Source: Pseudomonas fluorescens (GTDB lineage: Bacteria > Pseudomonadota > Gammaproteobacteria > Pseudomonadales > Pseudomonadaceae). Taken from it: 64,000 nucleotides of DNA. The stretch lies in contig NZ_CABVII010000001.1 in NCBI RefSeq assembly GCF_902497995.1, positions 124,001-188,000 of the forward strand, written 5' to 3'. The notes beneath the pieces were generated by a model. That model ran no database searches, had not been told where the DNA came from, and saw nothing but the letters and a program-made list of their open reading frames with translations. Positions within the stretch are counted from its first letter, which is position 1. The number at the start of each line of letters is the position of its first letter. Position numbers and translations under genes: made by a program. This document shows, piece after piece, positions 11,695 to 19,700 of this stretch.

Positions 11695-12327
11695 ATGAGC
11701 CAAGAACAAAGTGCCGACGCCAACTATCAGGGCGTGTGGGGCCAGCGCATCGGCTTTGGCAATAAACCTGCGCTGCTGATGATCGATTTCATGCAGGGCT
11801 ATACCCTCGAAGGCGCACCGCTGTACGCGCCAGGCGTGGTCAGCGCTGTCGCCGAGAGCGTCGAACTGCTGGCCTGCGCCCGGCAACATGAAATCCTGGT
11901 GGTGCATACCAACATTCGCTACCACCCAGGGCATTTTGCCGACGGCGGCATGTGGGTGAAAAAAGCACCCGTCATGAAAGATATGGTCGAGGGCAACCCA
12001 CTGGCTGCTTTCTGCGAGCCGGTGCTGCCCAACCCCGATGAAGTGGTGATCAGCAAGCAATACGCCAGCTCGTTTTTCGGCACCAGCCTGGCGTCGATGT
12101 TGCACGCCCAAGGCATCGACACCGTGGTACTGGCCGGCTGCTCGACCAGTGGCTGCATCCGCGCGACGGCGGTAGATGCCGTGCAGCACGGATTCCGGAC
12201 CATCGTTGTTCGCGAATGCGTCGGTGACCGGCATCCGGCGCCCCATGAAGCCAACCTGTTCGACATTGATAGCAAGTATGGCGACGTGGTGAGTAAACAG
12301 GAGGCCATGCAGCAGTTCAGACAATGA
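11695..12327 (+). CDS. nicF: Maleamate amidohydrolase
   Basis: This 210-residue isochorismatase-fold hydrolase deaminates maleamate to maleate. The catalytic Asp lies in LLMIDFMQGY and the nucleophilic Cys in STSGCIRATAVDA, the classic position of this family. ATG 11695 is preceded by AGGAG. Biochemically it acts before NicE although it is encoded after it. It is last in the tight nicCDEF block; about 270 bp separates it from nicT. Confidence 0.92.
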   Translation: MSQEQSADANYQGVWGQRIGFGNKPALLMIDFMQGYTLEGAPLYAPGVVSAVAESVELLACARQHEILVVHTNIRYHPGHFADGGMWVKKAPVMKDMVEGNPLAAFCEPVLPNPDEVVISKQYASSFFGTSLASMLHAQGIDTVVLAGCSTSGCIRATAVDAVQHGFRTIVVRECVGDRHPAPHEANLFDIDSKYGDVVSKQEAMQQFRQ

Positions 12328-12596
12328 AATGGCCATTGGTTCTCCCGGGTTGACGCAGTGTCCTTCCGGGCAAGCCTGCAACCTCCACAGATTCACGGTT
12401 TTACCGAATAACCGGCAGAAATGGATATCTGCCGTCGAACCAGGCCGTAGAGCACTGGTCGCCAAATACTGAGCAAGGGTCGACATCAAACCCTGCCCAG
12501 TCTTCTGACACTGCCTTTGGAAGCCGCCGACCGGTGCTACCAAAGCATTGATCCGCGGCTAAACAACAATCACAAAGTCACCGCCAGGAGACACCC

Positions 12597-13913
12597 ATGC
12601 CCTCTGCAAATGTAGGTACACCCACTGCGACCACCGTCGCAGACCCAGTCCAGGCGCTTTACCGCAAGATCACCTGGAAGCTTATTCCCTTCCTCTGCTT
12701 CTGCTATCTGGCCTCCTACCTGGACCGGATTAACGTCGGCTTCGCCAAACTGCAAATGCTCGAGCATCTGCAGTTCAGCGAAACGGCTTTCGGCCTGGGC
12801 GCCGGTCTGTTTTTCGTCGGCTATATCATTTTCGAGGTTCCGAGCAATCTGGTCCTGGAAAAAGTCGGGGCGAAGATCTGGATCGCCCGGATCATGATCA
12901 CCTGGGGTCTGCTCTCGGCCTGCACCATGCTCGTCACTTCCACCACGCAGTTCTACATCCTGCGCTTCCTGCTCGGCGCCGCCGAAGCGGGCTTTCTGCC
13001 GGGGGTGCTGTATTACCTTACCACCTGGTTCCCGACCTATCGCCGCGGCCGCATCATCGCCTTGTTCATGATCGGCCTGCCGTTGTCCAGCGTGCTCGGC
13101 GGCCCGCTGTCCGGCTGGATCATGGGGCATTTCGATAACGCTGGCGGCCTGCGCGGCTGGCAATGGCTGTTCCTCCTCGAAGCGATACCCAGCGTGTTGC
13201 TCGGTGTGCTGACCTTCTGGGCCTTGCCGAACAACTACCGCCAGGCCAAATGGCTCAACGATGACGAGAAAAACCTGCTGGAACAGGAACTGCGCGCCGA
13301 CGACGCCGACTCCACCGGCAGCAAGCACAGCTTTCGCGACGGTTTCTTCAACCTGAAGGTGTGGATGCTCGGCGGCATCGACTTCTCGATCCTGCTCAGC
13401 GCCTATGCCATGGGGTTCTGGATGCCGACCTTCATCCGCAACGCAGGCGTCGTCGATACCTTTCACATCGGCGTGCTCACCGCGCTGCCGAGCATCGCCG
13501 CGTTGCTGGGCATGCTGTTGATCGGCGCCAGCTCCGACAAACACCGCGAACGCCGCTGGCACATCATCGTGCCCTTTCTGGTGGGCGCGGCAGCCATGGC
13601 CAGTGCGCCCTTCTTTGTCCACAACGTGGTGGCGACCGTGGCGCTGTTCGCTATTGCATCGGCGGCGATCATCGGCGCGGTGCCGGTGTTCTTCAGCCTG
13701 CCGGCAACCTTTCTCAAAGGCACCGCGGCGGCCACCGGCTTCGCCCTCGCCTGCTCGGTGGCGAACATCGCCGGGCTGGTCAGCAACTCGCTGATGGGCG
13801 TGGCCATCGACGTCACCGGCAGCAGCGCCGGCGCACTGTGGTTCTTCGCCGGCTGCCTGATTCTCAGCAGCTTCCTGGTGATCGCCCTGCCGGCCAAGCT
13901 GGTCAATCGCTGA
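12597..13913 (+). CDS. nicT: MFS nicotinate or hydroxynicotinate transporter
   Basis: At 438 residues with about 12 hydrophobic segments, it belongs to the anion:cation symporter (ACS) branch of the major facilitator superfamily. The signature [18 protein letters not shown] near the N-terminus is diagnostic of that branch. ATG 12597 follows CAGGAG. In P. putida NicT is the uptake protein of the nic cluster. It is followed by porin nicP, so outer- and inner-membrane uptake genes are adjacent. The 269-bp gap upstream may hold a separate promoter; none is clear. Confidence 0.88.
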   Translation: MPSANVGTPTATTVADPVQALYRKITWKLIPFLCFCYLASYLDRINVGFAKLQMLEHLQFSETAFGLGAGLFFVGYIIFEVPSNLVLEKVGAKIWIARIMITWGLLSACTMLVTSTTQFYILRFLLGAAEAGFLPGVLYYLTTWFPTYRRGRIIALFMIGLPLSSVLGGPLSGWIMGHFDNAGGLRGWQWLFLLEAIPSVLLGVLTFWALPNNYRQAKWLNDDEKNLLEQELRADDADSTGSKHSFRDGFFNLKVWMLGGIDFSILLSAYAMGFWMPTFIRNAGVVDTFHIGVLTALPSIAALLGMLLIGASSDKHRERRWHIIVPFLVGAAAMASAPFFVHNVVATVALFAIASAAIIGAVPVFFSLPATFLKGTAAATGFALACSVANIAGLVSNSLMGVAIDVTGSSAGALWFFAGCLILSSFLVIALPAKLVNR

Positions 13914-14118
13914 GACACGTCAGCCAGGCGACTGCGTGTCCTGGTGTGAGTCGCAAGGGGATCTCATACAGCCCCCCTTGCGGCTGATCCCACCGACGCG
14001 GAGCAGCTCAAACCAGGCCCTCGAGCCATCAGCCACCCCATGTTCAATCCCCTCCTGCGGACAGGCCTCGACCTCGTCTGACGGGAGGCGCTTTGTCCTC
14101 ATTCCAGAGATCAACAGC

Positions 14119-15411
14119 ATGCACACTCCTGCACTGCGCAAAGCCCATGCAATCAGCGGTACCCTCGGCGGCTGCCTGACGCTGGGCCTGGCCCCGCCAC
14201 TGCTCGCCGAAGAAGCCGGCTTCATCGAAGGCGCGACGGCCAACTTGCAATTGCGCAACTACTACTTTAGCCGCGACTTTTCCGACATTGTCGGCCCCAA
14301 TAAGCAATCCAAGGCCGAGGAATGGGCCCAGGGCTTCATCCTCGATGCCCGTTCAGGCCACACCCAGGGCAGTGTCGGTGTCGGCGTGGACGTGCTCGGC
14401 CTCTACGGCGTCAAGCTTGACAGCAGCCCGAGCCGCGCCAAGACCGGACTACTGCCGACACACGACGACGGCACATCCGCCGATGAGTACGGCCGCCTGG
14501 GTGCAGCCGTCAAGTTCAAGGCCTCCAGCACCGAGCTGAAGGTTGGCGAATTGCGGCCCAACCTGCCGGTACTGGTGCACAGCGACCTGCGCCTGCTGCC
14601 GCCGACCTACCAGGGCGCCTCACTGGTTTCCAACGAATGGTCCGGCCTGACCTTGAACGCCGGCCAACTCCACTCCACCAGCCTGCGCGATTCGACCAAC
14701 ACCCAGGACATGTATGCGCTGATCAATGACCCGATCAACCCGGCGCGTATCGCCAAATTCACCAGCGACCGCTTCAACTACCTGGGTGCCGACTACAGCT
14801 TCAACTCCAACCGCACCAGCGTCGGCCTCTGGCAGGCGCAACTGGAGGACATCTACCAGCAGCGCTACTACAGCTTCAAGCACGCCGAACCCGTGGGAGA
14901 CTGGACACTCGGCGTGAGCGCCGGCTACTTCGACGCCAGCGACGACGGCCGAAGCATCGCCGGCAAGCTCGACAACCACGCACTGTTCAGCCTGTTTTCC
15001 GCGAAACACGGCGGCCATACCTTCTACCTGGGCTACCAGCAGATCGGGGGTGACGACGGCTTCATCCAGATCGGCGCCAACACCAACCCGCTGGGCAACA
15101 CCCTGCCCACCTACGAGTTCGCCGCACCGGACGAACGCTCTCGGCAAGTCCGTCACGACTACGACTTCGCCGCCCTCGGCATTCCCGGCCTGACCACCAC
15201 CCTGCGCTACGTGACCGGGGACAACGTCAGCACCGGACAAGGCTTCGAAGGCAAGGACTGGGAGCGCGATCTGGATATTGGCTACGCTGTCCAGAGTGGA
15301 CCGCTGCGTGGCGTGGGTGTGCGCATCCGTAACGTTACTGCTCGCTCCAACTACCGTAGCGATATTGACGAGAACCGGCTGATCCTCAGCTATAACATCA
15401 GCCTATTCTGA
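14119..15411 (+). CDS. nicP: OprD-family outer-membrane porin of the nicotinate cluster
   Basis: A 430-residue beta-barrel porin. Start ATG 14119 gives a signal peptide ([20 protein letters not shown], ending near [12 protein letters not shown]). The mature N-terminus [12 protein letters not shown], the motif [17 protein letters not shown] and the C-terminal end [13 protein letters not shown] are standard for OprD/OccK channels, the final Phe being the barrel-assembly signal. A longer in-frame start at 13936 has no signal peptide and is rejected. It sits directly after nicT and probably admits nicotinate. The 205 bp between nicT and this start shows nothing notable. Confidence 0.88.
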   Translation: MHTPALRKAHAISGTLGGCLTLGLAPPLLAEEAGFIEGATANLQLRNYYFSRDFSDIVGPNKQSKAEEWAQGFILDARSGHTQGSVGVGVDVLGLYGVKLDSSPSRAKTGLLPTHDDGTSADEYGRLGAAVKFKASSTELKVGELRPNLPVLVHSDLRLLPPTYQGASLVSNEWSGLTLNAGQLHSTSLRDSTNTQDMYALINDPINPARIAKFTSDRFNYLGADYSFNSNRTSVGLWQAQLEDIYQQRYYSFKHAEPVGDWTLGVSAGYFDASDDGRSIAGKLDNHALFSLFSAKHGGHTFYLGYQQIGGDDGFIQIGANTNPLGNTLPTYEFAAPDERSRQVRHDYDFAALGIPGLTTTLRYVTGDNVSTGQGFEGKDWERDLDIGYAVQSGPLRGVGVRIRNVTARSNYRSDIDENRLILSYNISLF

Positions 15412-15624
15412 TGGCCGTAACCGCCGGTGGGTGGTCAGTCGTAGCCTGGTCTTCAGGGTATGGGCCGAACCCATAGCCAATCGGACGAACGATCATCAAG
15501 TCGGCGGTGTCAGGATCAACGGGGGATGGGTCCCCACCGAAAAGACAGATCCAGGTTCACTAGACATGGATTCCGCTTGAGATCACTCTTGAGCTTCGAC
15601 TTTCACTGCTTCATTCTCCACCAC
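15412..15624. other. Junction between nicP and the Wadjet-like operon
   Basis: In this 213-bp convergent gap I see only a short TATGGG/CCCATA inverted repeat at about 15459-15475, with no T-run. No recognisable coding remnant, direct repeat or tRNA end marks how the defence operon entered beside the nic cluster. Confidence 0.3.
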
Positions 15625-16734
15625 TTAGCATGGAAATTGGTGTTCGGATTCGCCATGGGCGGCAATTTCTTGCAGCGAGAGACACTCCTGATCCAAGCCG
15701 CATTTGGCGCACAGTTCCGCAAGTTGTCGGATCTCTGGCAGGTCCGCAAACTCATCGGCGCTTAAAGGAGCCTGTCCCTCCTTACCAGTGATCTGATGAT
15801 ACTCATGTCCTTTGCCTGCCTGAAGGAGGGAGTGCAGTGGCCCGTAAAGAGGACTAAGAACAAGCTGCGGAATGCGCTTAAGCAGACTCCGGTATATCCG
15901 AAACGCTTCCAGGTCGAAATCGCCCCAGAACTCGATCCTAGGATGAGTGAGCAACTCACTCATCTCTGCTACTTCGGAGTTTCTCCGTAATTGGATCAAG
16001 GCTGACCAATTTCCTGTAAGAAGGTTCTGCAACTGCTTGCCATAGGCATCACCGCTCTTGGACAGCCCATAACCAAAAGTGGCAATCAATGCGTGACGCT
16101 TCGCCAGGCCCGCCTCAATGGCGCGCTCAAATGCCCAAGGATTCTCAATCAGTACGACACGCTCTGGCATCGCGGGACCAGCAGTCACCACATATGGAAT
16201 GCGATCGGGTTGGGCGAACAGGGAGGGACAGAACTGTCGCAACGTAGCTGCAGGAAGCTTGCCGATGACTTTTGATGACCCGAGTAGGTGCTTGGAGCTA
16301 ATGACAAACATCGACTCTGTTGAGGGTTGGTTAAGCTCGTTTCGCAAGTGGCCAAGTCCAGCCGCCAAACGTTCCAACATCTCTGGAGACAATCCATCAG
16401 TCACCAAATGCATTGTCTCGAGCAGGGCCTTGGACCCCTCATCCAAGGCACAGCGCTGCAATGCCGAGCGCCAAGCAAATAGCGATGCTGGTTCAGCTTC
16501 CGCTGGCTTCGGAGCCAGGATACTGACCTGGCCGAGCGGAACCCCGTTGGATGCCACGTTTCCCAGCCACCCCTGCTCCTTGAGACGAATAAATCCACGC
16601 CGGACGTCGTCGGGGTGAATTCCCAGGTCTTTACCAAGCTTTTCCAGTAACCCAGTTGGCCTCAGAAAAGAACCTTTCCCAAGTCGTTTCCAGATTGCAT
16701 CTTGTAGCTCCGGCAACCGGTCATCAATGCTCAC
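15625..16734 (-). CDS. jetD: JetD-like Toprim nuclease subunit of a Wadjet-type system
   Basis: A 369-residue protein with an N-terminal winged helix (about 15-60) and a C-terminal JetD/DUF2220-type Toprim domain. Likely metal-binding acidic residues are E197 in VVLIENPWAF, D272 and D274 in EFWGDFDLEAFR, and E350 in GLDQECLS, matching the ENxxxF...WGDxDxxG...DQE pattern of JetD. In Wadjet systems JetD cuts small circular DNA once the SMC complex has reeled it in. The GTG start at 16734 overlaps the SMC stop by 4 bp (GTGA) and has GGAGG 8 nt upstream. It is the last gene of the operon. The normal DUF2220 Gly after DxD is Ala here. Confidence 0.75.
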   Translation of the reverse strand: MSIDDRLPELQDAIWKRLGKGSFLRPTGLLEKLGKDLGIHPDDVRRGFIRLKEQGWLGNVASNGVPLGQVSILAPKPAEAEPASLFAWRSALQRCALDEGSKALLETMHLVTDGLSPEMLERLAAGLGHLRNELNQPSTESMFVISSKHLLGSSKVIGKLPAATLRQFCPSLFAQPDRIPYVVTAGPAMPERVVLIENPWAFERAIEAGLAKRHALIATFGYGLSKSGDAYGKQLQNLLTGNWSALIQLRRNSEVAEMSELLTHPRIEFWGDFDLEAFRIYRSLLKRIPQLVLSPLYGPLHSLLQAGKGHEYHQITGKEGQAPLSADEFADLPEIRQLAELCAKCGLDQECLSLQEIAAHGESEHQFPC

Positions 16735-19700
16735 CGACTATCCTCCGTTGAGGCTGGTCGTAACACCCGTATGGCTTGGAAGGTAGCAAGGGTGTTCTGA
16801 CCTAAAGCGTCTGTTTCTCCGATTTCATTCAGGTGAGACCAGGCGCGCATGTAATACCCCTGCATCTCTCTCGCTACAACCAGGGCCGGGAACCGGTTGA
16901 AGTCATTCTGGTAGGCCGGATCGTGGACTGTGACAATCAGTTGGAAGCGGCCCGTCGTATCCTCGATCCCCTTCAAGGTTTCGGCGATCAAGTTTTTCGA
17001 AGACAGGTGCGAGAAGGCACCGTCCAGAATGGTGAAGCCTGTGGACCTATCGCGCATCCGCTTACGTTGTGCACGCCCAACGGTTTGTCGACGGATTTCT
17101 CGCTCACTGATGAACTCAGAAAGCCGCAAGATCCACAGGAAGGTGATTGCGATTCCCTGCCCGGAGCTTGCCATGTTGCGTTCCATCTCGAGAGTTACCG
17201 CACTCATCGCGGGCAGAACGAGATAGATGCGCGGGCTGACGATGACTTTCCGATAGAAGTTCTCGCGGATATTGTCTCTCAACGAGCGCTTCAGGGTATC
17301 CCTTACGAAGGACTCCTTAGCCTGATCATTTGCCTCGTAATCCTCTACATCCTGGATGATCGATTCGATCAACGCCTGGATTCCCTCTGAATCGATAACC
17401 TTTGCCTCGATGATGAACCCAGCCCGAAGTACAGTCTTGGAGACTGGGTCCATCTTGGGGGAGAAGATACTTCGCAATGTCTTAAGGTTGTCGGGCAGGC
17501 GTAGCGTGAAGTTTGTAAGCCAGCTGCTGAGTCCAGCACGCTCCTCAGTAAGGTGATTATCAGCAATCGTGTTGACCTTCAGGTTCTCAGTGTAAGACAC
17601 CTGGGTCGCTTGTAGCATCGCAGTGACTAACGATGGATTTTGTCGCGCTTGCCGTAGCTGCGTGCGTGCCACCTCAGGCAACTTGAGGTAGGAGTCGCCC
17701 AGCGCCTTGTCGATGAGCTTAATGAAATTCTCCGTATGACGCTGGAGATTCTGGTCAGCATCTTTGTAGCGTTGCTGCAGCTGCTCAGCCTCCTCCGAGG
17801 TTAGTCTTTCACATGCTTGATCCATGCTGCGCGCGAGGTCCATGAGCAAGAAATCGCCCTTAGGATGAAACGCCTGATAAAGCTCGTGGCTGCGGAGCTG
17901 TCCGGGGCTCAGAGCGATGGCGTCAGGTATTACTTTCTTGCGCTCTAGGTAGCTACGTCGCACTCGTATGATTGACTCGTCAATGATCTGAGCAGCTCTT
18001 CGAAGCGGATCCTGGGCCTGCCGTAGTTGTTCATGCGTTGTCAGATTGGTCTTGAGCACCTCGGCAATGTCTAGCCGGCGCTTTTCTCCCTGCCCTAATT
18101 CCGTCTGAATTGACGTCAGGCGAGCGCTTCCTCCGCTTTCCACAAACTGCGTCACACCCTGAAAATCGAACGCAGCTCTGCGCTGAGCATGATCTCGCGC
18201 ACGCTCAAGGTGGACGCTTGTATCGTCAGCCCTACTCATGAAGTCGGGCCCATATTCCGTGTGATCTGCGAAGGCCTGGAGACCTCTGAGGTCATCAATC
18301 TGGCGGTACTGTGAATAGGCTTGGAGAAGTCTTTCCCGGCATTTTTTGCCCAGTTGTTCCAGCTTCTGGAGCAATGTCTGGTTGGTAGCGAGATCGTCAG
18401 AGAGGTCGCCTTGCTTGGTATCCGCCGCTTCAATCGCAAGACTCAACTCATCAATCGATCTACCCTGCAGCTCCTGCTCTACAGCACGCATGGCTCGAAT
18501 GGACGTAAGTGCATCGAACGAAGCTCGCGTCTCAAGCAGAGGCATCCTTTGGCCAAGCTCAATGTTCAGCGACACCAATGCAGCATGTCGCTCAGGAACT
18601 CCGCTTTCGATGGCCGCGGCTGCCTCGCGTGCGCAGGACTCAATCGATGAAGACTGGTTCAACTCCTCGATCGATTGGAAAATTTCCTGGAGCTTTGCCC
18701 CCTGGACGGCCTGCTCTTCCTCAACCTTGGACCGTGCTTCCAAAACGATCTGCCAGGAGGCGTGAGAAGCGAGTCCAAGCAAGTCCTGGAGGCTTGCCAT
18801 GGCGCGAATAGAAGACCTAGCTTTCTCCGACACCCTATCTTCAAAACCGGGCAATGCAGAGCGAAGGCGGGCAATGGATCCGCGCAGCTGTTCTGCCTGA
18901 GATGGTTTGCCTTCACTAATGGCTTTCGCAGCGATGGCCGCATTGGCTTCCTGGTCCACATCTCGCTCAAGCTCGGCAAGCATGGTTTGCGCCGCACTGA
19001 TACAGGATTGAAGCTCCTGGATATGGCTATCCAATTCAGCCATGGAGTGCAGAATGGAATCCCAACTAACTCCGGACTCCAGGCCTAATACTTCGGTGAC
19101 AACAATCCGAGACTCAATCGTTCGCTGAGCTTCATCAGAGGCACGATTGGCAAGTGCTGGGAGGGCCTCGTCGATTTGCTGGATCTGGGCTTTGAGCTCA
19201 CTTCCGCGATCGGGGATCCCTCGCTCAATCGCGTCCTGGGCCCGCGCAGCAATACGAGCAAATGGCTCCTGCGCCACGAACCGCTCGTAGCTTGTCTTCA
19301 GGTCGCCAATATGGCTCAGCAGCTCACTGAGCAAAGAATTAAGCCGAGCGCGCTCTTGCAGAAGAAGATTAGGGTCTAGCAGACAAGCTACCGGCCAGGT
19401 CTTCACTCCTACTAGCCAGCTATCAGCCACTCCATCTCGATAAGAAATTGATCCGCTGCGACAAAACTCGGCCAGCGGACCGGCAACCAATACGGGCACG
19501 TCAATATCGGCTGCAGCCAAGCGCACAGCGACCTCGGCAGCAGCTTCAACGTTGGACAGCACGGGAGCAAATATCAGAGCAGAGAACAGCGATAGAACCA
19601 CTTCCCTGCGAGCTTCATTGAGCTCTAGAGACTCGATAAAAGCGTAAAGTGGTTGAGCCGCAGTCCCCGCTATTTCCGTCGCCGCACGTGCCGTTGCATT